Assembly: GCA_007126675.1 (NCBI GenBank)
Contig: SLAU01000110.1
Coordinates: 1 to 10,689 of the forward strand
Direction of reading: 5' to 3'
Length of the DNA: 10,689 nt
Source of the DNA: Balneolaceae bacterium
GTDB taxonomy: Bacteria; Bacteroidota; Rhodothermia; Balneolales; Balneolaceae
Below the pieces are notes generated by a model. That model did no database searches and was not told the DNA's origin. It was given only the letters and a program-made list of their open reading frames with translations. This document shows positions 1-6,218 of this stretch, piece after piece (positions within the stretch are counted from its first letter, which is position 1; every line of letters starts with the position of its first letter). Made by a program: the position numbers and the translations under genes.

Positions 1-659
1 AGGGCAAAAATGAGGATATCAAAGCCCGAATCAATCAGATCAAATCTCAAATTGAGAACACCGATTCTGATTATGATCGTGAAAAACTGCAGGAGCGTCT
101 TGCCAAACTGAGTGGCGGTGTCGCTGTTCTTTATATTGGCGCAGCTTCTGAAGTTGAAATGAAAGAGAAGAAAGCACGCGTTGAGGATGCATTGAATGCT
201 ACCCGTGCTGCTGTGGAAGAAGGTATTATTCCCGGTGGAGGCGTTGCTTACCTGAGAACACTTAAGGTGTTTGACAAGATGAAAGCAGAAAATCCTGATC
301 AAAAAGTAGGATTTGATATTATCAAACGTGCTCTTGAAGCACCACTGCGCGCACTGTCAAACAATGCCGGTGTTGAAGGTTCCATCGTGGTACAGAAAGT
401 ACTCGAAGGAAAAGATGGATACGGTTACAACGCCAGAACAGGTGTTTATGAAGACCTGATCAAAGCGGGCGTAATCGATCCGACTAAAGTAGCCAGAACG
501 GCTCTTGAAAACGCTGCTTCTGTTGCCGGCCTGATGCTGACAACCGAGGCTGTAGTTGTCGACAAACCATCAAAGAATGATGACGACGACGGACCTGCCG
601 GTGGCGGAATGCCGGGCGGCGGAATGCCAGGAATGGGAGGCATGGGCGGAATGATGTAA
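1..659 (+). CDS. groEL: GroEL (Hsp60) chaperonin, 3' part, 5' end outside window
   Basis: C-terminal 218 residues of the 60-kDa chaperonin, the ring subunit that folds cytoplasmic proteins with ATP and GroES. The open frame runs from base 3 without a stop, so the gene enters from outside the window; the internal ATG at 159 is not the start. Visible GroEL signatures are DYDREKLQERLAKLSGGVAV, the MKEKKARVEDAL helix, the PGGGVA loop of the equatorial domain, YGYNARTG and the nucleotide-contacting GVIDPTKVAR stretch. The protein ends in an acidic run (NDDDDG) and a Gly-Met-rich tail (GGGMPGGGMPGMGGMGGMM), the flexible tail typical of GroEL that projects into the ring cavity. About 60% of the usual ~545 residues is missing upstream. 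The stop TAA at 657-659 is followed 31 bases later by an intrinsic terminator, so this is the last gene of its transcript. No sequence anomaly was seen. Confidence 0.98.
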   Translation, partial: GKNEDIKARINQIKSQIENTDSDYDREKLQERLAKLSGGVAVLYIGAASEVEMKEKKARVEDALNATRAAVEEGIIPGGGVAYLRTLKVFDKMKAENPDQKVGFDIIKRALEAPLRALSNNAGVEGSIVVQKVLEGKDGYGYNARTGVYEDLIKAGVIDPTKVARTALENAASVAGLMLTTEAVVVDKPSKNDDDDGPAGGGMPGGGMPGMGGMGGMM

Positions 660-690
660 TTCCATCCGGCTGAACATTCAGTAAAATTTC

Positions 691-728
691 AAAGCCTCAC
701 TTCTATTCGGGAGTGAGGCTTTTTTTTT
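691..728 (+). terminator. Intrinsic terminator of groEL
   Basis: A perfect 10-bp stem, AAAGCCTCAC pairing with GTGAGGCTTT, encloses an 11-base loop and runs into eight T residues (721-728). It begins 32 bases after the groEL stop. This is a textbook rho-independent terminator and separates groEL from the threonine degradation genes. Confidence 0.93.
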
Positions 729-729
729 G

Positions 730-805
730 AACCGCAGAGCCGCGGAGAGCGCTGAGAAGGTTTACTTTTATACTTTAACTCAGCGTCCTCCGCGGCTCTG
801 CGGTT
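730..805. repeat. Long inverted repeat (REP/MITE-like intergenic element)
   Basis: The left arm (730-756, starting AACCGCAGAGCCGCGGAG) and right arm (779-805, ending CCGCGGCTCTGCGGTT) are reverse complements at 25 of 27 positions; the only differences are an AG/GA pair near the inner end. The spacer is 22 A/T-rich bases (757-778). It lies directly after the groEL T-tract, does not overlap a gene and is more GC-rich than its surroundings. The transcript would form a very stable hairpin in either direction. A shorter, decayed relative lies at 3343-3369, which argues for a dispersed repeat family rather than a gene-specific element. Confidence 0.85.
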
Positions 806-823
806 TCCCGCCATCTGTTCAAC

Positions 824-831
824 TATTTTTG
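824..831 (+). promoter_or_regulatory. Candidate Bacteroidota-type -7 promoter box for kbl-tdh
   Basis: TATTTTTG matches the Bacteroidota primary-sigma -7 consensus TAnnTTTG exactly and lies 49 bases before the kbl ATG. The partner -33 TTTG is not present at the usual 19-base distance (bases 801-804 read CGGT, inside the inverted repeat), so the match is incomplete. It is nevertheless the only good candidate between the groEL terminator and kbl. If it is used, the right arm of the repeat at 779-805 would overlap the -33 region. Confidence 0.3.
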
Positions 832-868
832 TATTTTCAAGCCGAAAAAATTTCTGATTAACTTTTAA

Positions 869-880
869 AAAAGCGCTTTT
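869..880. repeat. 12-bp perfect palindrome touching the kbl start codon
   Basis: AAAAGCGCTTTT is a perfect dyad whose last base is adjacent to the kbl ATG at 881. It occupies the place where a ribosome binding site would sit, and no purine-rich Shine-Dalgarno motif is present. It could be an operator half-overlapping the leader, or chance in an A/T-rich leader. Confidence 0.45.
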
Positions 881-2068
881 ATGTATTCCAGATTAAAAGA
901 TGATCTTCAGGCTGAACTGAACCAGATTAAAAAAGACGGACTCTATAAAGAAGAAAGAGTGATAACCACTCCGCAGGGTGCGGTTATTGAAACCACAAAA
1001 GGGGATGAGGTTATAAACTTTTGTGCCAATAACTACCTTGGATTGTCGTCTCATCCTCGTGTGATTGAGGCAGCGAAAAAAACAATTGATGAGTATGGTT
1101 ACGGAATGTCTTCGGTCCGTTTTATCTGTGGTACGCAATCCATTCATAAGGAGCTGGAGGAAAAAATTTCGGAGTTTCTCGGATTGGAAGATACCATCCT
1201 GTACGCGGCCGCTTTTGATGCTAATGGCGGTGTGTTTGAGCCGCTCTTCGGTAAAGAGGATGCTATTATTTCGGATCAGCTGAATCATGCTTCAATAATT
1301 GACGGAGTTCGTTTGTGCAAAGCTCAGCGATTTGTGTATAAGCATAACGACATGAACGATCTGGAAGAAAAGCTGAAAGAAGCATCCGGCGCCCGTTCTA
1401 AAATTATTGCCACCGATGGTGTTTTTTCAATGGACGGCACGATTGCACAGCTCGATAAAATTTGTGATCTGGCAGATAAATATGATGCATTGGTCATGAG
1501 TGATGAATGCCACTCAACCGGATTTGTGGGTAAAACAGGCCGGGGAGTGCATGAATATCATGATGTGATGGGCCGCATTGATATTATTACGGGTACTCTT
1601 GGCAAGGCTCTTGGCGGTGCTTCCGGTGGATTTACTTCATCACATAAAGAAATTGTGGATATGCTGCGTCAGCGCTCCCGGCCATATCTGTTTTCAAACA
1701 CACTGGCACCTGCAATTACAGGAGCATCCATTGAAGTATTAAATCTGTTGAGTGAGACTACTGACCTGCGCGACAAACTTGAAAGCAATACAACCTATTT
1801 CAGAAAAGCGATGACTGAAGCCGGGTTTGACATCAAACCGGGTGAACATGCCATTGTACCGGTGATGCTTTATGACGCTAAAACTTCCCAGGATTTTGCC
1901 GATAAATTACTGGATCGCGGAATTTATGTGATTGGGTTTTATTATCCGGTGGTACCAAAAGGGGAGGCGAGGATTCGCGTTCAGCTTTCAGCGGTTCATG
2001 AAAAAGAACATCTTGATAAGGCGATAGAGGCGTTCAGCGAAGTAGGAAAAGAGCTTGGAGTTATATGA
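881..2068 (+). CDS. kbl: Glycine C-acetyltransferase (2-amino-3-ketobutyrate CoA ligase)
   Basis: PLP-dependent enzyme of the alpha-oxoamine synthase family. It cleaves 2-amino-3-ketobutyrate with CoA to glycine and acetyl-CoA, the second step of threonine degradation, in the cytoplasm. At 395 residues it is close to E. coli Kbl (398) and collinear with it throughout. Recognisable blocks are FCANNYLGL (48-56), SSVRFICGTQ (77-86), DANGG, SDQLNHASIIDGVRLCKA (131-148, with the PLP-stacking His136), SDECHSTGFVG (Asp208 for the pyridine nitrogen, His211) and TGTLGKALGG, where Lys242 is the Schiff-base lysine. The C-terminal FYYPVVPKGEARIR matches the Kbl signature and distinguishes it from KAS, BioF and SPT relatives. 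The ATG has no Shine-Dalgarno sequence and directly follows a 12-bp palindrome. The next gene is tdh, 68 bases downstream on the same strand, so the two probably form an operon. Confidence 0.96.
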   Translation: MYSRLKDDLQAELNQIKKDGLYKEERVITTPQGAVIETTKGDEVINFCANNYLGLSSHPRVIEAAKKTIDEYGYGMSSVRFICGTQSIHKELEEKISEFLGLEDTILYAAAFDANGGVFEPLFGKEDAIISDQLNHASIIDGVRLCKAQRFVYKHNDMNDLEEKLKEASGARSKIIATDGVFSMDGTIAQLDKICDLADKYDALVMSDECHSTGFVGKTGRGVHEYHDVMGRIDIITGTLGKALGGASGGFTSSHKEIVDMLRQRSRPYLFSNTLAPAITGASIEVLNLLSETTDLRDKLESNTTYFRKAMTEAGFDIKPGEHAIVPVMLYDAKTSQDFADKLLDRGIYVIGFYYPVVPKGEARIRVQLSAVHEKEHLDKAIEAFSEVGKELGVI

Positions 2069-2097
2069 GTGCGGGCAGCGGCGCCAGCTGTTGGCAG

Positions 2098-2120
2098 TAA
2101 ATAAGTAGATTAAATAAGTA
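2098..2120 (+). repeat. Tandem 10-bp direct repeat in the kbl-tdh gap
   Basis: TAAATAAGTA occurs twice (2098-2107 and 2111-2120), both copies perfect, separated by GAT, giving a 13-base period. It lies 17 bases before the tdh start in the 68-base gap. No promoter box matches it convincingly. It may be a binding site or a slippage product; the function is unknown. Confidence 0.55.
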
Positions 2121-2136
2121 TTCGTTAAAAATTACC

Positions 2137-3093
2137 ATGACAAAAATTTTGATAACCGGTGCATGCGGGCAGCTTGGCAGTGAATTAACTACTATTCTCC
2201 GTAAGATTCACGGCGCTGATAATGTGATTGCAACAGATATAGCTGATCCAAATCCGCAGGTAGCTGAGGGACCTTTTGAGCATCTGGATGTGATGGATAA
2301 GGATAAAGTTGAGGAATTGGTTAACCGGTATAAAGTGACTGAAGTCTATCACCTGGCAGCACTTTTATCAGCTAATGCCGAAAAAAATATTGATCTGGCC
2401 TGGAAGCTGAATATGGAAGGTTTGCTCAATGTTTTAAAAATTGCCCGTGATAAGGAATTAAAAAAGGTTTTCTGGCCAAGTTCAATTGCGGTGTTTGGCC
2501 CGGACGCACAGAAGAAAGGAACACCGCAAAACAGCCCCACAAATCCTTCCACAATGTATGGAATTACCAAAGTGGCGGGTGAGCAACTCTGTAACTACTT
2601 TCATCAGAAATTTGGAGTGGATGTCAGAAGTCTGCGCTATCCGGGATTAATCGGGTACAAATCTCTGCCCGGCGGCGGCACTACCGATTATGCCGTTGAT
2701 ATTTACCACAAAGCACTTGCCAAAGAAACCTTCACCTGCTTCCTCGAAAAAGATGCGGTCCTTCCCATGATGTACATGGATGATGCAGTGAAGGCAACCA
2801 TAGATCTGATGAATGCGCCGTCCGAATCGTTAACCGTGCGGACCAGTTATAACATTTCGGCTATCAGTTTTACGCCTGAACAAATTGCCGCTTCCATCAA
2901 AAAGGAGATTCCCGGATTTGAGATTTCTTATGAACCTGACTACCGACAGCAAATCGCTGCCTCATGGCCCGACAGTATCGATGATTCGGCAGCCCGGAAA
3001 GACTGGAACTGGAAACCGGCATTCGACCTTGACAGCATGACGAAGGACATTCTGGAAAATCTTCCGAAGATGAGTGTCGCTGAGAAAGAGTGA
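2137..3093 (+). CDS. tdh: L-threonine 3-dehydrogenase, short-chain (SDR/epimerase) type
   Basis: NAD-dependent enzyme that oxidises L-threonine to 2-amino-3-ketobutyrate, the substrate of the Kbl enzyme encoded just upstream. The fold is extended SDR (NAD-dependent epimerase/dehydratase). The N-terminal dinucleotide motif is GACGQLG (residues 8-14), with Asp34 at the end of beta-2 to hold the adenosine ribose, which indicates NAD rather than NADP. Other SDR marks are YHLAALLSA (71-79), WPSSIAVFGP (Ser115/Ser116 region) and the catalytic YGITK (Tyr141, Lys145). The RYPGLIGYKSLPGGGTTDYA block and MMYMDDAVKAT are typical of the SDR-type threonine dehydrogenases known from Bacteroidota and animals, as opposed to the zinc MDR-type of E. 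coli. At 318 residues it has the usual length. It has no Shine-Dalgarno. The assignment as threonine dehydrogenase rather than another epimerase rests on these blocks and on the neighbouring kbl. Confidence 0.93.
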   Translation: MTKILITGACGQLGSELTTILRKIHGADNVIATDIADPNPQVAEGPFEHLDVMDKDKVEELVNRYKVTEVYHLAALLSANAEKNIDLAWKLNMEGLLNVLKIARDKELKKVFWPSSIAVFGPDAQKKGTPQNSPTNPSTMYGITKVAGEQLCNYFHQKFGVDVRSLRYPGLIGYKSLPGGGTTDYAVDIYHKALAKETFTCFLEKDAVLPMMYMDDAVKATIDLMNAPSESLTVRTSYNISAISFTPEQIAASIKKEIPGFEISYEPDYRQQIAASWPDSIDDSAARKDWNWKPAFDLDSMTKDILENLPKMSVAEKE

Positions 3094-3108
3094 GTGGGAT
3101 CCTCATTT

Positions 3109-3124
3109 TCCGTCAGCTGACGGA
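3109..3124. repeat. 16-bp perfect palindrome downstream of tdh
   Basis: TCCGTCAGCTGACGGA is a perfect dyad centred between 3116 and 3117. After a symmetric 4-base mismatch on each side, a further 5 bp can pair (TCCTC at 3100-3104 with GAGGA at 3129-3133), giving an extended 34-base cruciform. It begins 16 bases after the tdh stop and has no T-tract, so it is not a standard terminator. Candidates are a REP-type element, a 3'-end stabilising hairpin or a protein binding site. Confidence 0.7.
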
Positions 3125-3342
3125 TTCGGAGGACAGGGAGTGGGAGTAGCGATTGACATTTGGGTTTTAACTGTCTTTTTATCGCTCAGCTTGCCGGTAT
3201 CATTTCAATAATCCGTATCCGTGTACAGAAAGATAAGTCCTGATGCTGATATTGCAGGCAAATCAGGGATTTAATGCCAATAATCACACAATACCTTAAA
3301 AAATCAGAATATTAATGTTTGTTAGATTGAAACCATTCACAA

Positions 3343-3369
3343 AACCGCACTCACTGCGGCACTGCGGTT
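3343..3369. repeat. Short relative of the 730-805 repeat; possible minus-strand terminator
   Basis: AACCGCA (3343-3349) pairs with TGCGGTT (3363-3369) around a 13-base loop, and a nested CCGCA-CTCAC-TGCGG stem is also possible. The right half (3355-3369) matches the right arm of the element at 779-805 at 13 of 15 positions, and AACCGCA equals the first bases of its left arm, so this looks like a decayed copy of the same family. Read on the minus strand, the hairpin starts immediately after the glycosylase stop codon and runs into TTTTG, so it may also act as a weak terminator for that gene. Confidence 0.6.
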
Positions 3370-4308
3370 CTACCTCTTTTTATGGCTCACTATCCAGTTC
3401 ACAAACAAAAACTCTATCGCAGCAGCCTCATAACCGTTCCAGTTTGTAATCATTTTCTGAAACTCTTTCTCATTAGTATTATCCGGATCGCCGCCGTAAC
3501 TCATGATGATCCACCTTCTCAAACCTTTCTCTTCTCCTTTTTTCTTATTACTGGGAAATATCGCATCAGTACGTTCGCGAAATAGCATTAAGTCCTGAGC
3601 TGAGGTTGGTCCCACGCCTCGTATTTTCGATATTTTATCATAAAACTCTTGCGGTGCAGCTTCCCGGTCCAGATACTCCAAATCCACTTCGCCGGCCAGC
3701 ATATCCTGAGCCAGCCCAACCATATATTCTCCTTTTCTGAGAGTAGGTCCCATTTTTCGGATCTGAGCCGGATCAGCTTTTGCAAGCTGAAAGGGCCTCG
3801 GCCATGCGGGTAATGTTTTGCCATTATGAACCAAGTGAGTGCCGTAAGCCTCGCGTACTTTGAACGCCATCTTTTTCGCTGTGGGTTTATGGGAAAGCTG
3901 CATCTGGATGATACGATTCAGGATATCTTCGAGCAGTGAACCGCGCGACATACGCTTCAAACCATAAAACTCCGTAAGCTTTGGCCCTAGAACAGGATCA
4001 TCAGCGGCCTGATCGTACAGCGGACGAAGATCGATATTTGTACCAAATATCCGGGCAAGTGTTCGGTTTGCCTGCTCAATCTCATTTTTTGACAGATCTT
4101 CCTGCGTCTCTATATGGAATTCTGGATTTTCCGGATCGCCATTAAAAAAGATGGTTGCTGCTACATCACGCTCTTCAAGAGGAATGGGTCTGGTAAATCC
4201 CTCTTCAAAAATAGTTTCGGGATTGTGTTCATGATCAAAGTATGGATCGATATCCAGACAAATAAACCAGTCGTGAGGCGGAATTGATTTGAGAGACCAG
4301 GAAGACAT
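3370..4308 (-). CDS. AlkA-like HhH-GPD DNA glycosylase (3-methyladenine glycosylase II family)
   Basis: Putative base-excision repair glycosylase for alkylated bases, acting on DNA in the cytoplasm. The 312-residue protein has an N-terminal AlkA-like region (about 10-100, beginning FICLDIDPYF), then LTEFYGLKRM (111-120), the first helices of the catalytic domain with IIQMQLS (133-139, the equivalent of the family's IlgQQVS), and KADPAQIRKMGPTLRKGEYM. The helix-hairpin-helix follows as ISKIRGVGPTSAQDLML (226-242), clearly matching the family's 'fpGIGpwTA'. After it, where AlkA-type enzymes show FPxxD with the catalytic Asp, this protein reads FPSNKKKGEEKGLRRW (251-266), with no Asp at that place. 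The family call is firm; the activity is uncertain for that reason. It is the only minus-strand gene here and is not in an operon. The ATG is the first start in the frame that covers the domain, and it has no Shine-Dalgarno. Confidence 0.85.
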   Translation of the reverse strand: MSSWSLKSIPPHDWFICLDIDPYFDHEHNPETIFEEGFTRPIPLEERDVAATIFFNGDPENPEFHIETQEDLSKNEIEQANRTLARIFGTNIDLRPLYDQAADDPVLGPKLTEFYGLKRMSRGSLLEDILNRIIQMQLSHKPTAKKMAFKVREAYGTHLVHNGKTLPAWPRPFQLAKADPAQIRKMGPTLRKGEYMVGLAQDMLAGEVDLEYLDREAAPQEFYDKISKIRGVGPTSAQDLMLFRERTDAIFPSNKKKGEEKGLRRWIIMSYGGDPDNTNEKEFQKMITNWNGYEAAAIEFLFVNWIVSHKKR

Positions 4309-4605
4309 GTTTGTTTAGCTATGGGTTTTGCAGAAATTATGTTAAGCTTACCGCTGTGGAAATTATACATTTTCCGGAAGTTATTAGTTCGGAAATGAAA
4401 TGGTTATCGTTTAGCCAAAAGCTCTTCGGTTTATTTAGCCTGTATCGCATGTCGGTTTCATCTGAATAATGAATACAGTACAAGCGGTACAATTCATTTC
4501 GCTTGCTCCTGATGATTTAAAACTTTTTACCATCTAATGGTTGGCATTTTATGGCAGGAATTGATTCATTGTCTCAGGCAATCTATTTAGTGTAAATTAA
4601 AGTAC
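4309..4605. other. Divergent intergenic region between glycosylase and tldD operon
   Basis: This 297-base A/T-rich stretch must hold the promoters for both the leftward glycosylase gene and the rightward TldD operon. I find no convincing TTTG-N19-TAnnTTTG or -35/-10 pair on either strand. The only notable structure is the imperfect dyad at 4470-4496. A 25-codon open frame (4321-4398, +) is present but has no supporting feature. Confidence 0.5.
4470..4496. promoter_or_regulatory. Imperfect dyad, candidate operator upstream of the tldD operon
   Basis: The arrangement TGAAT-ACA-GTAC-AAGCG-GTAC-A-ATTCA is a dyad with outer arms TGAAT/ATTCA and inner palindromic GTAC elements, differing by two spacer bases between the halves. 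It lies about 110 bases before the first tldD gene. A second short pair, CAAGCG (4481-4486) and CGCTTG (4500-4505), overlaps it. This may be a regulator site, but no consensus is recognised. Confidence 0.25.
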
Positions 4606-6174
4606 ATGAACAGAAAGCAGTTTTTAAAACTTGCCGGTGCAGGCAGTGCCGGTTTTGTATTACTTCCCTACATTAACAGCGAAATACTGGCATCAGGTAT
4701 TTCCGCTTCTGAAAAAAAACGCTTGTCAGATATCGCTCTTCAGACAGCGAAAAATTCCGGGGCATCTTACGCTGATATTCGTATAGCCCGATACTTAAAC
4801 CAGTTTATTCGAAGCCGCGAAGATCGTATTCAGGATGTAACCAACACCGAATCTTTCGGATTTGGCGTTCGTGTGTTGGTGGATAACACCTGGGGATTTG
4901 CAGCTTCAAACAGTGTTACAGAAGATGAAATCAAACGTGTAACAGATCAGGCCGTATTAATCGCTAAGGCAAACCGCCGTATTCAGCGCGAATCGGTTCA
5001 GCTTGCCCCGGTCGAAAGTTATGGCGAGGTAAACTGGGAGACTCCTATCGAAATTAATCCCTTTGAAGTTTCTATGGAAGAGAAAGTGGATCTGCTGATG
5101 AATATCAACAGCGAAGCGGAAAAAGCGGGTGCCGACTTTTGTTCATCCAATCTCTTCTTTGTGAACGAACAAAAGTATTTTGCATCAACCGAAGGCACGT
5201 ATACCGATCAGAATGTTCACCGATGCTGGCCTACATTTACCGTTACCAGCATTAACCGTGATCGCGGCGGATTCGAAACGCGAAACTCTCTGGCCCAGCC
5301 AATTGGGATGGGGTACGAGTATGTGAAGAATTTTGGACTTATTGATGAAGCTCGTCAGGCCGCGGAACAGGCCAGGGAAAAACATTTCGCAAAAAGTGTG
5401 GAGCCGGGTCAATATGACTTAGTCCTCGATCCGTCTCACCTGTTTCTCACTATTCATGAATCGGTTGGTCATCCGCTTGAGCTGGACCGGGTGCTTGGGT
5501 ATGAAGCCAATTTTGCCGGAACCAGCTTTGCCACACTTGATAAGTGGCGCTCCGGAGATTTCCAGTATGGCAGCGATATCGTAAACTTTTTTGCCGATAA
5601 AACTCAGAAAGATGCTCTTGCTACCGTGGGCTGGGATGATGACGGTGTTAAATGCCGCCAATGGGACCTTGTGCGAGATGGTATTCTGGTTGATTACCAG
5701 GGAATTCGTGATCAGATGCATATCATCGACCAGGATGAATCTCACGGATCATGCTATGCAGATAGCTGGTCATCTATCCCATTTCAGCGAATGCCAAATG
5801 TTTCGCTCGAACCGGGGAAAGAGGACAAGTCTGTTCAAGACCTGATTTCAAATACTGAAAACGGAATCTATATTCTGGGACGCGGATCGTACTCAATCGA
5901 TCAGCAGCGGTACAATTTCCAGTTTGGCGGGCAGCTCTATTTTGAAATTAAAAATGGTGAAATCACGCAGATGTTGCGTGATGTGGCTTATCAATCAAAT
6001 ACACAGGAGTTTTGGAATAGTTGTGTTGAGTTGGGCGGAAAGTCGACCTATGAACTTGGTGGTACCTTTTTTGATGGTAAAGGTGAACCGTCACAAGTAA
6101 GTGCAGTAAGCCATGGATGCCCAACAACCCGGTTTGCTGATGCGAATGTGATCAATACCGGACGCAGAATTTGA
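4606..6174 (+). CDS. TldD-family metalloprotease, paralog 1, with Tat-like signal
   Basis: Catalytic (TldD-type) subunit of a TldD/TldE (PmbA) zinc protease; the E. coli pair degrades unfolded peptides such as CcdA and matures microcin B17. This 522-residue protein is longer than the usual cytosolic TldD (~480) because of an N-terminal leader: MNRKQFLKLAG, a Gly/Ala-rich hydrophobic stretch to about 23, then SEILASG. This resembles a twin-arginine signal with RK in place of RR. The N-terminal PmbA/TldD domain spans about 35-115 (ASYADIRIARYLNQFIRSRE), and the catalytic domain starts near 268 with PGQYDLVLDPSHL. The HExxxH zinc motif is H284-E-S-V-G-H289, followed by PLELDRVLGYEANFAGTSF. The C-terminal block is FDGKGEPSQ...SHGCPTTRF, with Cys505. 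It is the first of three co-directional genes, 41 bases before its paralog. There is no Shine-Dalgarno; the ATG is chosen because it starts the signal. Confidence 0.92.
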   Translation: MNRKQFLKLAGAGSAGFVLLPYINSEILASGISASEKKRLSDIALQTAKNSGASYADIRIARYLNQFIRSREDRIQDVTNTESFGFGVRVLVDNTWGFAASNSVTEDEIKRVTDQAVLIAKANRRIQRESVQLAPVESYGEVNWETPIEINPFEVSMEEKVDLLMNINSEAEKAGADFCSSNLFFVNEQKYFASTEGTYTDQNVHRCWPTFTVTSINRDRGGFETRNSLAQPIGMGYEYVKNFGLIDEARQAAEQAREKHFAKSVEPGQYDLVLDPSHLFLTIHESVGHPLELDRVLGYEANFAGTSFATLDKWRSGDFQYGSDIVNFFADKTQKDALATVGWDDDGVKCRQWDLVRDGILVDYQGIRDQMHIIDQDESHGSCYADSWSSIPFQRMPNVSLEPGKEDKSVQDLISNTENGIYILGRGSYSIDQQRYNFQFGGQLYFEIKNGEITQMLRDVAYQSNTQEFWNSCVELGGKSTYELGGTFFDGKGEPSQVSAVSHGCPTTRFADANVINTGRRI

Positions 6175-6204
6175 CTTAAAGTTGTAAACGTAAACCTTAA
6201 AAAA

Positions 6205-6218
6205 CGGAGGCCTTTTTG
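6205..6218 (+). promoter_or_regulatory. Strong Shine-Dalgarno with TTG start codon
   Basis: CGGAGG (6205-6210) is followed after 5 bases by TTG (6216-6218). An in-frame TAA lies at 6198-6200 and no ATG or GTG lies between, while the next in-frame ATG is codon 14 and would remove the RR motif of the signal. The site therefore fixes TTG as the start of the second TldD gene. Other complete genes in this window show no such purine-rich site. Confidence 0.85.

Noticed and set aside
2071..2095. GC-rich segment with GGCGCC and GCCA/TGGC pairing after kbl, considered as a terminator
   Set aside because: The stem is short and has no T-tract; the sequence does not support a stop between kbl and tdh.
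3239..3267. CCTGAT...ATCAGG inverted repeat in the tdh-glycosylase gap
   Set aside because: Only 6 bp with a 17-base loop, which is within chance expectation for a 276-base region.
4321..4398. A 25-codon open frame (+) upstream of the tldD operon, considered as a possible peptide substrate of the TldD/E protease
   Set aside because: It has no ribosome site, no Cys/Ser/Thr-rich core or leader typical of modified peptides, and lies in a divergent promoter region; likely chance.
4561..4589. TTGATT and TATTTA with 17-base spacing before the first tldD gene as a promoter
   Set aside because: Matches only part of either the sigma-70 or the Bacteroidota consensus; such pairs are expected by chance in A/T-rich DNA.
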